Made by a program: the position numbers and the translations under genes. A DNA stretch of 64,000 nt, from NCBI GenBank assembly GCA_026770025.1, contig JAMXDE010000006.1, forward strand, positions 434,001 to 498,000, read 5' to 3'. The stretch comes from Craspedostauros australis (taxonomy: Eukaryota > Bacillariophyta > Bacillariophyceae > Mastogloiales > Achnanthaceae). This document shows, piece after piece, positions 1 to 11,844 of this stretch (position 1 is its first letter; the number at the start of each line of letters is the position of its first letter). The notes under the pieces were generated by a model. It saw only the letters and a program-made list of their open reading frames with translations. It had not been told where the DNA came from and made no database searches.

Positions 1-1
1 C

Positions 2-796
2 CTAGATGAATGGACGCAACGCCAGATCGATTCCATGAGGCTGGGAGGAAATGCGAATGCTCGCCAGTACTTTCGCAAGCACGGCCATTCCAACATGAAC
101 CAAAAGATCGAAAAGAAGTACACCTCGAAGGCGGCCATTATGTACCGTTCGGAGCTGACGAAGATGCTGGATGCAGAGGCAGCAAAGCGCGGCGAAGGCG
201 TTGCGAATGGCTCTGCAGATGATGTCTCTGCCACTGGATCTCTCATGCAGAATCTGGAATTGCGGCAGAAGGCGGAGACGGACGCCGATGCACGAGCCAG
301 ACTGGCGGCTGCCAGAAGCGCGAACGTCTCATCCACCATCGCCAAACCAACGGCCAAGCTCGCATCGCAGAACACCTCTGCTCGGGGCAAGCTCGTTGTC
401 ACACCCCCAAACAGCGGAGGCGTTCCTGCTGCTGCCGTGCCGATGTTGCGAAAACCGGCGTCCAAGACCACATCATCGATGCTCTTCAAAAAGAAGTCAT
501 CGGGTGGACTCAAGCTGGGGGTTAACAAACTTTCCATGAACAAGCCAGCGACCACGAACGGGACAGCGTCAACCAACGGGAACAAAGATAGCACATTTGA
601 TTCGTTCGATAGCATGGCCGCGGAGCCTCCCAAGAAGGAACCAACCCCGGCACCAGCACCAGCCCCTGTGTCCGCACCAACCCCTGTCGTGACGGCCCCG
701 GTACAGAAGGCACCGTCACAGCCACTAAAGTCGAAGATGGAGCAAGGAGTGGCCAAATTGCAGTCGATGAACAACGATTTCTTCTCGGGATTTTAA
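2..796 (+). CDS. ArfGAP2/3-type Arf GTPase-activating protein, C-terminal part (5' partial)
   Basis: The frame is open from the first bases of the window, so the N-terminal zinc finger lies upstream. The visible start (DEWTQRQIDSMRLGGN, then ARQYFRKHG) is the conserved end of the ArfGAP domain, followed by IEKKYTSKAAIMYRSEL, a hallmark of this family. The rest is low-complexity, Ala/Pro/Lys-rich, and ends with a short conserved-looking segment (KLQSMNNDFFSGF). ArfGAP2/3 (yeast Glo3) proteins stimulate GTP hydrolysis on Arf1 during COPI vesicle cycling at the Golgi; this is family knowledge. Type 2/3 rather than type 1 is inferred from the long Lys/Ser/Pro tail and the SFDSF-like motif. About 264 residues are visible. 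It converges with the next gene. Confidence 0.85.
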   Translation, partial: LDEWTQRQIDSMRLGGNANARQYFRKHGHSNMNQKIEKKYTSKAAIMYRSELTKMLDAEAAKRGEGVANGSADDVSATGSLMQNLELRQKAETDADARARLAAARSANVSSTIAKPTAKLASQNTSARGKLVVTPPNSGGVPAAAVPMLRKPASKTTSSMLFKKKSSGGLKLGVNKLSMNKPATTNGTASTNGNKDSTFDSFDSMAAEPPKKEPTPAPAPAPVSAPTPVVTAPVQKAPSQPLKSKMEQGVAKLQSMNNDFFSGF

Positions 797-1115
797 GGAC
801 ATCAGATAGAGCACTATGAGCGCTGACAAGCTGGCATACTTGTGCATTTGGTACAACAGTTGCGGGCAATTCCTACAAGTGCAGTTGAGGACCGTGCGTT
901 GATGTGTGCCACACACTCACATGCTCTCTAGAGTAGAGTCTTTGTCTGATCCATTTCGACCAGTTTGATGGTGGATGCAGCTCGACGGCCACAAGTTTAT
1001 TGGGGTAGATACTCGTAATGCGATAGGACTGCACTCTATGTACGTAAGACGCTTGCGCTATGTCAAAATCGTCAGCCGTTCTACAATGAGTTTTCCACCA
1101 GCAATGGGGAAGTTC
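797..1115. other. Convergent intergenic spacer
   Basis: This is the 3' flank shared by two convergent genes. It holds the short AG/TA-rich element TCTAGAGTAGAGTC near 926-940, a motif that recurs in gene-end flanks across the window. No coding or RNA gene is seen. Confidence 0.4.
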
Positions 1116-2213
1116 TTATGTGAACGCCTCGCGGATGATGTCGGGTATCTCCTTCGACGTGATGAGGCTCTGGCGTCCCTGCAGCACCTGTTTGAGCTTC
1201 TCCTTCTTCTTTGACACCAAGCTTGCGACTTCCGCTTGTTTGGCGGGCGTCAGAGCCGACCAAACAGGGAAGTTCTTCGATATCGTTTGCATGAGGATGC
1301 GATTCAAGTGCTCATCCAACTCGTCGGGATTGAAGACGTAGATCTCGTTCTCCTCGACGCCTGCGGTTGTGCCGGATGCGTTGGCGTTGGAAGCAGCAGC
1401 TGCGGCGGCTGCGGACGTGCATCTGTAGTTGAGCTCCTGATCCTGCGCCACCAGCACATCGTGCGACACGAAGATGACCTCCTCGACAGATTCTTCGGGG
1501 AATCCGTAGTTCGGTAGAGCAGTGTAGTTGATGCGGTGGATCGGTATCCCGTTGTCATTGACCTTGTCGTCCCATTTCAGCAAGGATGCCGACCACCATA
1601 TCTTCTCCATCTTTGAATCGCTGGTCTCCACCTCCCATTGTACCTCCATTTTATCACCAGGCTGGTACCCCAGCATGATGGCAACGTCCTTGCTGGAAGG
1701 CGAGCATGGCGCCGCTTTTGATTTCGCGGGTGGCGATGGGGTGAATGGCGAGGAAGCTGCCCCATCGGCTCTATTCAACTTTTTTGGTTTGCTGGCCGCT
1801 TTCACCTTTTTGGCTCCTTTGGTCTCTTTGGATTCTCCGATTGCTTTGGTCTCCTTGGCTTCGTTGCTTTCACTGCCTTCGGCTTTGTCCTTGGCTGTGC
1901 CCTTTGGCTTCACATCATTTGCGCTTTTGGCTTTGGTGGAAGGCTCGGCAGTCACTGGTTTTGCAGCAGTGATACTAGCTGCCACTTTATTCGTCTTGGC
2001 TTTCTTCGCAGGTCGTTCCTCTGGTGGACCTGCTGATCGTGGCGCCGGAGCTTTCTTTACATCACGCGCAGAGTCACGTATGGATTGCTTCTTTTCTGCA
2101 TTCGTCTTCGGCTGGGCCATAGCGGGCCCATCTTGACCTCCTGCACTTCCAACGCCGGTGCGAACGCCGTCAACACCGCTGCCGCCGTTGCTGCTGCTTG
2201 ATGGAGTTGCCAT
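1116..2213 (-). CDS. Hypothetical protein, basic N-terminus plus small beta-rich domain
   Basis: A 365-residue single-exon frame with a real ATG start. Residues 1 to about 175 are Lys/Ala/Ser-rich and disordered, with several short basic clusters suggesting nuclear localisation. From about residue 180 a folded region begins (MLGYQPGDKMEVQWEV, then KIWWSASLLKWDD) whose pattern resembles Tudor/Agenet-type small barrels that read modified histones; this resemblance is by eye only. The C-terminal 80 residues look helical (YVFNPDELDEHLNRILMQ). A short Ala run lies between them. I do not recognise the family. It is divergent from the plastid-protein gene at 2911. Confidence 0.7.
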   Translation of the reverse strand: MATPSSSSNGGSGVDGVRTGVGSAGGQDGPAMAQPKTNAEKKQSIRDSARDVKKAPAPRSAGPPEERPAKKAKTNKVAASITAAKPVTAEPSTKAKSANDVKPKGTAKDKAEGSESNEAKETKAIGESKETKGAKKVKAASKPKKLNRADGAASSPFTPSPPAKSKAAPCSPSSKDVAIMLGYQPGDKMEVQWEVETSDSKMEKIWWSASLLKWDDKVNDNGIPIHRINYTALPNYGFPEESVEEVIFVSHDVLVAQDQELNYRCTSAAAAAAASNANASGTTAGVEENEIYVFNPDELDEHLNRILMQTISKNFPVWSALTPAKQAEVASLVSKKKEKLKQVLQGRQSLITSKEIPDIIREAFT

Positions 2214-2910
2214 CCTGCTCGTGCGTATCAGTGGGTATGGTATCTTTGCGTCGCGCCCCCGTCACGATTGTTCTTGTCGTCTCCGTCTTTGGATCTCGAT
2301 TGTCTTCGTCCTCTTGAGTCTCCGGTGCCTACTCTAATTGCTTCTGCCGCTGGAGCTGCCACTGGAACTGCCACTGCCAACGTGGAATGATCGAGATGCC
2401 GTCGGCAAACGTATTCGTATCAAATGAGCAGGGAGATCTTCAGTGGTGACTGTTCGAAATGTTGATTGTCCCAAGTTCCCTCCGCACATGTTTGAACATT
2501 CGCGCGTGTTTCTTGGTTTGGGTTCTTGTTTCCATCGTTTTCGAAAAGGAAACCGCAACCGTCATTTCAAGTCTACGCACTCTAATCAAGATATAGATCT
2601 TCAGACCAAAGTGGGAATGTTTTGGTCAGCTGAATCGAATCCATCAATTTCTCCGATGGATCCATGCGGGACACACGCACTCACGTCACACATCCGCGAC
2701 TGCGCATGACCACAAATTGAAACAAAAGCACAACAACATCAACAGCGCCAAACAACACGCAACGAAACTCTCTCTCCGGACACAGGAGGCAACCAACCGC
2801 ACAGAACGACCTTCACATCCGTCTCATTCCAACAACAAAGGAAAGCAAGAAAGCAGCAGCACAACAGGACAGAAAAGAAGACAACAAGCAACCGCGGTTG
2901 ATTTGCCACC
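2214..2910. promoter_or_regulatory. Divergent promoter region
   Basis: About 700 nt between two divergent genes, so both promoters should lie here. The last 200 nt are A/C-rich with CAACA and ACAACAAGCAACC stretches just before the ATG at 2911, the leader style seen in front of many genes in this window. No TATA box that I would defend. Confidence 0.4.
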
Positions 2911-3864
2911 ATGAAGTTCACAGCCATTGCCATCAGCCTCGTCGCCACCATGGAGGTGTTAAGCGCCTTCGTCGTCCAATCGTCAACGTCGCACTGCCAG
3001 GTTCGCAGCGACCGCGTCTCGCAGCTTCACATGAGCGATGATGGTGACAGCGGCATCCCCAAGCAGTCGAGAATCGAAGGAAACTCCCGCGAACCGACCG
3101 AAAGCGAATTGACCATCATGGATGAGATGGTGGAAAAGCTGGCCGATGCCAAGCCGTACGAGCTGCCCAACGCCGTGCGCCGTGCATTCCGCGTCATCTC
3201 CAGCCCGCGCTTCTTCATGCGCATTGCCGAGCTCGCCGATCAGGCTGAGGAAGGGTCACCACGCAAGGAGAAGCTGAACGCCTTGGCGTCCAACCTGGTG
3301 GCGACGCTGGAGGCCGTCGTGGAAACCACCGAGGAGCGTTTGGACGAGCGTGCTGTGGAGGTGGAGAGAATCGTGAAGGCCGCCGCCGAACCTGAATCCG
3401 GTGAATTCTTGGTGCCGTTGCTGCCGGCGCAGGTGGAATCCATGCGCGAGGAGGTTGAGAAGATGGACCCATCGTCGCTGGATGAGGGCTTCCTGTCCAC
3501 CGTCGACGCGTGGATGAACAAGAGCTACAAGGACGGCATGGATGGCATGGTCGGAATCCTGCAGAAGGTCCTTCAGATGTACAGCGGTGTGCAGATATCG
3601 CGTGCACGCAAGGCCCAGCAGTTGGAGGATTCCGACAGCGAGACCAACAAGGTGTTGGAGGAGCTTCTGAGGACTGATCCCGAACACTGGGACATGAGCA
3701 TCACCACAGCGCTGAAAAAGGAGGAAGTGCAGAAGACGGCGCTGGTCACTGAGGTCCAAAGGACCATGGAGACCGTCGTCCTCAGTCTGGAGAATGGCTC
3801 CACCGCCCAGCAGGTGCAGGCGGAATTCCTGAGGGAGCTGCTCACCCGCGTGGAATCCAAATAG
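2911..3864 (+). CDS. Predicted plastid-targeted conserved protein of unknown function
   Basis: A 317-residue single-exon protein. The start ATG follows GCCACC, a strong context. Residues 1-20 are a hydrophobic signal (MKFTAIAISLVATMEVLSAF) ending in S-AF, the cleavage-site pattern of plastid presequences in heterokont algae, followed by a Ser/Thr/Arg-rich stretch suited to a transit peptide. The mature part is soluble and largely helical, with the strongly patterned segments NAVRRAFRVISSPRFFMRIA and GFLSTVDAWMNKSYKDGMDG and a C-terminal coiled-coil-like region. I believe related chloroplast proteins of unknown role exist in green algae and plants, but cannot name a domain. Presumed location is the plastid stroma. 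Confidence 0.75.
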   Translation: MKFTAIAISLVATMEVLSAFVVQSSTSHCQVRSDRVSQLHMSDDGDSGIPKQSRIEGNSREPTESELTIMDEMVEKLADAKPYELPNAVRRAFRVISSPRFFMRIAELADQAEEGSPRKEKLNALASNLVATLEAVVETTEERLDERAVEVERIVKAAAEPESGEFLVPLLPAQVESMREEVEKMDPSSLDEGFLSTVDAWMNKSYKDGMDGMVGILQKVLQMYSGVQISRARKAQQLEDSDSETNKVLEELLRTDPEHWDMSITTALKKEEVQKTALVTEVQRTMETVVLSLENGSTAQQVQAEFLRELLTRVESK

Positions 3865-4802
3865 AGTCGGTTAGAATCGATTTGAGTCGAAATCAAACGC
3901 TGTGGTTGGGAATTGCCGTACTATGAGCGGAACAGACAGGATTACGACGCCATTGCAGAGCATGTGGACTCTCTTTTCCAACCATAATGAACCTCATACA
4001 GCAACATGAATTCTTCTTGTTCTCTCATAGCTCTCCAATAGTAGAGTGTACGTAGTCACAACAGTTTTCGCAAGTAGGTATGGGCAAGTGCTTTGCTATT
4101 GTCTGGTTACACGCCTTTTGCATCGAGTTGGAGTGATCCACTCTCCTCTACGAGGTATCAAACACTACTCTACAGTGGAGTACTCGTGCTCGTACTGTGT
4201 TGGTCAGCCAGATGGCTCAATTACTGTGCTGCGCTCCTTCTCGGACAAATCTAGTTTATATATGTAGCCTGTGGACGCCGTGTCCATGGAGCCGCTTTGA
4301 TTTACGTTGCGGACGTTATTTATCGTTACACGGACACTCCCAATTGATCGGAAATTGGCCAGTTTGTGTGTGGAAGTAGTACTGAAGTACACATTCTTGG
4401 TGACATCATCAGAACACCGGTGCGCTCGGCTCGCTCAATATAGCGCGTGTCAGTCCGCGCAAGCATAGCGCGAACCAACAGCGACAGCAAATCAAATGGC
4501 TCTGTGCCTCGTTCCGTTGTGCTGTGTTCGTCATGGCGCGTTGCGTTGCGCCACGTTGTGTCGTGTTATGTCGTGTTGTGTTGTATTGGCCGTTTTCGAG
4601 ACACAGAGAAGACCCAACACCGTTCGCGCCCTTTGATCGTCTTCATCGCCACCGCGGACAACAGAGAGGACACAACCAAAGCATCCTTGCTGATACCAAC
4701 ACCACAATCGTCGGAGGGTGAAAGAGAGATCGCCACAGGAGCATCACAACAAGCTACCGAGCAACAAACAACAAGCAACCGCAGCAAGCGAAGAACGCCA
4801 AG
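3865..4802. promoter_or_regulatory. Intergenic region and V-ATPase promoter/leader
   Basis: Nearly 940 nt without a supported gene. At 4160-4196 there are repeated short elements (ACTCTACAGTGGAGTACTCG) of the class found at other gene ends. From about 4505 to 4592 the top strand is a G/T-rich run built from GTTGTG/GTCGTG units. The last 80 nt before 4803 are an A/C-rich leader with CAACAA repeats. Confidence 0.4.
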
Positions 4803-7611
4803 ATGTCGAAATGGTTCCGTTCCGAGCCGATGGAGTACATCTCCATCATCATGAACGAGGATGCCGCACATGACTGTCTGGCAGACCTCGGAAAGAGCGG
4901 CGTTGTCCAGTTCACGGATGTGAGTGTGCCGAAATCGCGTTGTTGTGTGCCATTGGCAGCAAGAGCCAAGCACGATTTGATTCCAGTTCTGCGCTGCGAT
5001 TCCGCCATGCGATCCCATCTCACATCGACTCCTTCTCCACCCACCCATCTCCTTCGTTCGCGATCCGCAGCTCAACCCTGAGCTGACGCCGTTCCAGCGC
5101 CGCTACGTCTCGTACGTGAAGCGCTGCGATGAACTCGAGCGCAAGCTGCGTTTCTTCAACGGAGAGATCGACAAGTTCGAGCTTGACGTCCACTCCGCCG
5201 GAACCATCGATGAGTTCCTCAGCTCCCCAACCGTCGTCAGCGCTTCCGCCGACCAATCCAAGTCGTCCGGAGCCCAGCTGTTGGAGAGCCTGGAGGGCGA
5301 GCTCGATGGATACGAGTCCCAGCTCAAGGAGCTCAATTCGTACAGCGAGAAGCTCACCAGCGAGTACAACGAGAAGGTCGAGCTGCAGGAGGTGCTCGAG
5401 AAGGCCCGCCGCTTCTTCATGACCGACGCGCCACGCCTCGCCGTCTCCGAGCTCACCTCCGGAAACACCAGACCGGAGAACTCCGCCAACCTCCTCGAGT
5501 CCGAGGGCCTCGGTGCCCGCCCGGACCTCGACATGCGCTTCTCCTCCATCACGGGAGTTGTGGCCACCGAGGAGCGCGCCCGCTTCGAGCGCATGATCTT
5601 CCGTGCCACCCGCGGTAACTGCTACGTGCGCTTCGAGCCAATCAAGCAGCCCATCACCGACCCAGAGAACGGCCAGCTCGTCGAGAAGTGCGTCTTCATC
5701 ATCTTCTACAAGTCCGAGAGTATCGAGACCAAGCTCAAGAAGATCTGCGACGCCTTCCTGGCCCACCGATACAGCCTCCCGGACATGGACGACGCCGCGG
5801 CCGTTGACAAGATGCTCACCGAGAACGCGCAGGAGCTCGTCGACTCTCGCACCGTCCTCCTGAAGAACCAGGACACTCGCTACCGCCTGTGCCAGATGCT
5901 CGCCAAGCACACCGAGCGCTGGACGTGGATCGTCGTCCGCGAGAAGGCCATCTACCACTCCCTCAACCAGTTCAAGGCTGATGTCTCCGGAATGCTCCGT
6001 GGAGAGGGATGGGTCATCGCCGAGAACCTCAACGACGTGAAGGACTCCGTCGAGCGCGGTCACGCCAACATGGACATGGCCATGCCATCTCTCGTCGACC
6101 ACGTGCCGCAGCCGTGGCCGACACCACCAACGCACTTCTGCACCAACAAGTTCACATACGGATACCAGGAGTTCGTCAACACCTACGGTATCCCACGTTA
6201 TCGGGAGGCCAACCCAGCCCTCTTCACCGCCGCCACGTTCCCATTCCTCTTCGGAGTTATGTACGGAGATATCGGCCACGGTCTCTTCCTCTTCCTGTCC
6301 GGTTGCTACCTGATCTACAAGGAGAAGGAGCACGACAATGCCAAGCTCTCCGAAATGTTCGACGGTCTCCACTCCGGACGTTACATGATCGTCATGATGG
6401 GTTTCTTCGCCGTCTACGCTGGTCTCATCTACAACGACTGCTTCTCCCTTGGCCTCAACCTCTTCGGCACCCGATGGGAGTTCGAAGGACAGGGCGAGGA
6501 AGGCGGCGTCGAGGAAAACGCCATCGCGAGCTCCACGGCCCAGTACGGAACAGCCGAGTCTGTGTACCCATTCGGTCTCGACCCAATGTGGCACATCGCC
6601 TCCAACGAACTTCTCTTCTTCAACTCCTTCAAGATGAAGCTGTCCGTCATCTTCGGCATCATCCAGATGTTCGCCGGTACATGCCTCAAGGGTCTCAACG
6701 CCATCTACTTCGGTGAGAAGTTGGATCTCTACTACGAATTCGTGCCAATGGCCGTCTTCGCGTCATCCCTCTTCGTCTACATGGTCGTCCTCATCTTCAT
6801 GAAGTGGAGCATCGACTGGAACCACCGCATGCTTTCCGCCTCCTGCGTCGATCCAAACAGCGACACCTGGGGTAGCCCAGACTACAACGGCGATTGGGGC
6901 CAGTGCAGCGGTGACGGTGACGGAACCTGCCTCCCAACCGGAGAGACTTGCTACGGAAACGAAGACACCGCCGCAAAGTGCCCGCTCGACTACGGTGGCA
7001 GCGGAGATGGTTGCCAACCACCAAATCTTATCACCACTCTCATCAACATTGCCCTTCAGCCAGGCAACGTGGACGAGCCAATGTACGGAGGACAGGCAAC
7101 CATCCAGAACTTCCTTCTTCTTCTCGCCTTCGGTTCCGTCCCAATTCTTCTCCTTGCCAAGCCATACTTCATGAGCCAGCAGGGACACGACGAGGTCCAC
7201 CACCACAACGACGAAGAGAACGGTGAGGATGCCGAGGAAGGCGGCGAACATGGATTCGGAGAGATCCTTATCCACCAGGCCATCGAAACCATCGAGTTCG
7301 TCCTCGGTATGGTCTCCAACACTGCTTCTTACCTCCGTCTGTGGGCCCTGTCGCTTGCTCACTCCGAGCTCGCCACCGTGTTCTGGGAGAAGGCCATGCT
7401 TTCCACCCTCAACATCAACTTCTTCGCCTCCTACATTGGATTCGGCGTGTTCGCCGGTGTCACCTTCGGTGTGCTGTTGATGATGGATGTCCTCGAGTGC
7501 TTCCTTCACGCCCTCCGTCTTCACTGGGTCGAGTTCCAAAGCAAGTTCTTCAAGGCCGACGGTGTCCGCTTTGCCCCATACAGCTTCAAGCAGGTCATCA
7601 AGGACGCTTAA
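4803..7611 (+). CDS. V-type proton ATPase subunit a (Vo sector)
   Basis: Two exons, 4803-4919 and 5071-7611, joined in phase 0 across a 151-nt GTGAGT...CAG intron, giving 885 residues, the usual length. Exon 1 encodes MSKWFRSEPMEYISIIMNED, the conserved start of the family; exon 2 continues LNPELTPFQRRYV. The cytosolic N-terminal half precedes about eight membrane segments beginning near FPFLFGVMYGDIGHGLFLF. The essential membrane arginine lies in SYLRLWALSLAHSELATVFW, and the C-terminus ends FAPYSFKQVI, as in the family. Subunit a forms the proton half-channels of the rotary pump that acidifies vacuoles and Golgi-derived compartments. A Cys/Gly/Asp-rich lumenal loop near residues 680-735 looks longer than usual. 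Codon use is strongly biased (CTC, GGA, CCA, AAG), suggesting high expression. Confidence 0.97.
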
Positions 7612-8116
7612 AGTACTGTAGGTGTGTGTAGTAAACTAAATGGTGCTGTCCAGTACATGCAGAGACCTCCTATCCGAATGCATACGTGATTCATCTGGTA
7701 GTATGGACGGTGGGACAGTATTAGCATCCCACGATGGTATGTGGGTTGGGTACAAGCATGTTCACTCGAGGATGAATGGCAACGCCATTTCACGACGACG
7801 GTGTCAGAGTCCTCGTATAATTCAACGCTTTGGGACATGCCCTATTTTATGATTAGATGCTAGCGTGGTAGAGTCTAACCTCCGTCAGTCGCAGGTAGAT
7901 CCGTCTCACTTGGAGCATGTATGGTCTTGCCGACAGCGCAATGATCTTGACGTTGTTGCCCGTTCACGCTTCCGCTTTCGGTTCTGTGACGATCGACACC
8001 AGCCAAGACCGCAACTCCGAACCAGCCGCATAGAGCTGTGCTGCAAGCAAAGTGGAAGCGAGTCGAGTACAATACCCTGGAGAGAGATGTTTAGGCCTTA
8101 CTCGTAGATTGGTTCC
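7612..8116. other. Convergent intergenic spacer
   Basis: 3' flanks of the V-ATPase and Noc1 genes. Short open frames exist but none has a family signature. Nothing else is recognised. Confidence 0.4.
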
Positions 8117-11100
8117 CTACTTCTTGGACTTCTTTCGTTTCTTGTCTTTCGATTTGGATTTCTTGGGCTTGGTCTCCGCTGGTTCATCCTCGTCTTCGTC
8201 GCCAGCATCATCGTCACCGTCTGTCGGTCGCGACCGCTTAAGCGTGTTCCAACCCTTCGACACCATATCTTCGTATTCATCTGCGTCCGCAAACACGGGG
8301 CCTCCCTTGTTCAGATACCCGTCGTCATCGTCGTCATCATCTTCATCGGAGTTATTTAGGAACGGCAAATCATTGTCGTCGTCGTCGTCGTCGCTATCGT
8401 CACCATCATCCATGAAATCATCAGCGTCCTGGTTGTGAACGGGAGCTTCTTCATCGTCGTCACCATCACCGTCGCCGTCACCGTCGCCGTCATCATCCTC
8501 ATCGATGTCATCAGCAATCAATACATCATCGATATCAACGTCATCCTCTGTGTTGCTGTTTCGGAGGTCACCCCAGTCATCCATGTCGGGATCTTCGTCA
8601 TCGTAGTCGGCCTTGCCTGCTGCCGTATCTTCGATCAGCTGCAGAGCAAGCTGGTCGACGAAGGCTTCCTCCTCGTCGTCGCTTTCCCACGCAAGTTCAT
8701 ACTCCTCGAACTTGGCCTTGGCATCGAAACCACCCGCCTCTTCGGCAGCTTCGATGACGGCAGTTTTGGCATCGTCAATGTCATCGTCCGTTTGGTCATC
8801 CTTCCGACGCACGATGCCCTTGATCTCATCACGCCGGGCGCGTTCCGTGAAGAACTTGTGGAAGAATTCATCTTGTTCCGACACTGCGCCCTGCTGCAGG
8901 AACGCAGGATCGTTCACAGGGATGGCACCGGCGCCGCCATGCTCTCCGTCCAAGTCGGCCCCGAAGCGTTTCTGTGCGATGCTTCGCCGGCGCTTGCTCT
9001 GCTCTTGGGCGCTGAGGCCCGTCTTCGGGTTGCGGTAGGCAAACTTATCCAGGAACGGTACAATGCCGAAGTCTTTGATGGGATCTCCACCGTAGGAGAG
9101 ATCGCCGAATGTTTCAGCGAACTTGCTGACGGAGGGATGGTAGTGATGCATCAGCAAAGCCAGCTCCCAAGATGGAGATGTCTGTTCGTTCGGCTTCTTC
9201 ACGTCCTTGCTGTCTTTGTTCTCCAGCGAGGTGAGCGCGAAGCGGGGATCACGCTTGCTTGGATCCAGCACGAGCATGGAGTCTTCCGGTGATGGAAAGT
9301 CTTCGAAGCAACCTTTGACTTCGGCATGCGTTTTGGCTACTTCGTTGAGCAGAAAGACGGAGCCAGCCAGGACGGGTGGCGACGTGTGCAAGGCTGTCGC
9401 CATGATCCGCTTGGCAAACACGCAGGCACGGGCCACATCATTGTCGTACTTCATCGTCTTGTAGAGCAGATTGAAGTACATCGTCAGATGCTTTCCGTTC
9501 GTCAGCAGATTCTGCTGCGCCAATGTGCTGTACACGGTTCTGTAAAAGCGATCTCGCTTGCTCCTGATCTCATCTGACTTCTTGCCACGGATTGTGTTGG
9601 TTTGTCCGACGCACACCTGAAACAGCAACAGCAGCCCTTGCGTGCAGGTGGATGGCGCTGCCGTGTGCACTATTCTGTACAATGCGTCCACATGGTTCTC
9701 CATCTCTCTGCTCTTCTCGTGCAGGTACGGGTGTGCTCGATTCACGCCGGATCTGCATGTATTGGCATGATACCGTTTGGTGAAACAAGTTTGTGTGTAA
9801 GACGATATGGCATTGCATCGCATTGCACCAGTGCGATATTGTCGTATTGCAACACGTGGAAGTCAGTTTGGCGTGGATAGCGAATGTGCATGCATGTGTC
9901 GAAATTGTGAGTGAGCATTGAAGGAACGTGTTCTCATGGCCATTCAATCAATTCACCAATCAATTCACCAATCATTGACTTGCATGGATGGCACGTTGTG
10001 CGCTGAAGGCCACAGTCCGAACATGACAACCAGTTTGGGTGAAAGATGTTACGTACAGTAGAGCTGATAGGAGACGGCTCTTCATTCCGTCTTCGGCTTT
10101 TCCAGATTCGTTGGAATTTGCCTTGTTGACTGCGACCTCGAACAGTCGGAAATAGGTCTTAATGAGTGATGTCGGCAGTGAGATATGGGAGAGCCCACTG
10201 TTGCTGTTGCTGTTTGGCTGACCAGGCGCGTCACCCTCATCCTTGGATAGCTTCAGCTGGTTGAGGAAGGTGATGCAATTGTACAGCGCCCTTGGAGCCA
10301 GATTCGGACGATGGGCCAGCTGCTGTACTTCTCTTGCGATGATCAGCTGCATGTTCGGATGCTCCTGCAGCACCATGCCCAATTCATGACCGGCAGCAGA
10401 TGCGGTCTTCTTGACCGGATCTCCCAGCTTGTTCACAATCATCTCAAGGAAGCTGCTTTCGCCTTCCGGCACGTCGCGAAGGAACTTGGAGGCCGATCGG
10501 ATGATCGCGACCTTATGAATGTCCACACCATCACGCAGCGTTTCCACCATGTACTGGGAACGGTAGAGCGCAAACTTCTCCTGCACCATCTCCTCGAATC
10601 GCCACATGAGCAGAACGCGCGGCGACAGGGTCTTGGAGCTTTCTTCGTACAATTGCAGCGGCCGGTCCGCGAGGCCGTGCAGCTTGCGATCCGGCAGCAT
10701 GGATGTGAGGAAGAGGTCGTCCAAGGCTTCGGCCGCCATCTGCGCCACGCGCGAATTGGTCTTGCTGCCGGATGCCGAGCAACCCACCATCTGGAGCAGA
10801 CCGTCCAACGCGTAGAGCTTGTGAATGACGTCGGAACTAACCGTCACACTCATGGCGGCAATTCGATCCTTCAGCGTACCCTTCCGCATCGTGCTCTCCA
10901 CCCATTTTTCATCGGATCCCTTGTCCTCGCCCTGCCTGTAATTGCGCAGCTCATTCTGGTAGATGGAATCGCCCAGACGTCGGTACTTCGCCACCAACTC
11001 CATCGATGGACGGTGCTGGTAGTGCTTGGATTTGACACCGCTGCCGCCCGCTCCAGGAATCACGGCGTTGCATTCCTTGATGCTGGCTGAATAGTCAAAC

Positions 11101-11240
11101 CACGTTGGTGTATCCTCGTCCAACTGCACCAGGACGGACGAATGCCCTTTGTAATCGCTCGCATCGCGAGTGTCTCCTTCCTTCTCGGTGGACTTGCGAC
11201 CGCGTCGCCGACGCTTCTTGTCGCCTGCTTCGGCTGGCAT
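8117..11240 (-). CDS. Noc1/Mak21/CEBPZ-type ribosome biogenesis factor
   Basis: Two exons on the minus strand, 11240-10057 and 9752-8117, separated by a 304-nt intron (donor GTACGT, acceptor TGCAG). The junction in phase 2 restores SALLSGVNRAHPY, the conserved block of the CBF/Mak21 family. The product has 939 residues, close to yeast Mak21. The N-terminal half is a helical-repeat region; the CBF domain runs on through ALYRIVHTAAPSTCTQGLLL and LALLMHHYHPSVSKFAE. The C-terminal 250 residues are extremely Asp/Glu-rich and end in a Lys-rich tail, typical of nucleolar proteins. In yeast Noc1 works with Noc2 in early 60S ribosome assembly. The intron contains three near-copies of AATCAATTCACC (9945-9975). 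Confidence 0.93.
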
Positions 11241-11844
11241 GGTGCTGTTGCAAAGAGTTGTTCTTGTCCAGCTAGTTCTCCAAGAGCGGCAGAGTTGTAT
11301 GGCCTGTCTCTCTACTACTATACGAGAATGGCGCCGATGTTGATGTCCGAGATCGTCCTCCTTTTCTTGCTGCCGCTTCGACCATCACCATCAACGACAA
11401 CACGATTCTGGTCGGTGCTGTTGTCGCAGAACCAACTTTGGGGCCAGCAACGAGGTTTCTGCTCACTTTTTGGAATTGGTTGGAGACACACGATCGGCTC
11501 ATAACCGAATAGGAACGGGTCGTGGATACGAGAAACTCTCGGGCATTCATCTACTTTGGTCAAGTTAGACTTGATTCCGACAACCAAAACAGCGACAAAA
11601 CGAGGATTCTCTCATGGAGTTGCGTCGACACCACCTTCGATCACCGCCTTCGAATTCCTTCCCCACAAGAGAGCAACGAAGATGCTGTGTGTCGACTCCC
11701 TGTGAGACTTGCCACAATCCTGTCGTCGACGTTCACATACCATAGGTGCACTCATTGCGAGACGTTGCAAGCAAGAGGCGCACAGAGCCAAAGAGGCAGA
11801 CAAGCTACTCGTGCCCACACATCAACAGCGAAAGATCGATCACG
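11241..11844. promoter_or_regulatory. Divergent promoter region
   Basis: About 600 nt between the minus-strand Noc1 start and the plus-strand gene at 11845. No recognised element; the open frames here have no protein-family features. Confidence 0.35.

Noticed and set aside
5020-6594. 524-codon open frame antisense to V-ATPase subunit a
   Set aside because: Caused by biased codon use (CTC, GAG, GTC) on the coding strand; the translation is low-complexity Glu/Val/Leu/Gly with no family pattern.
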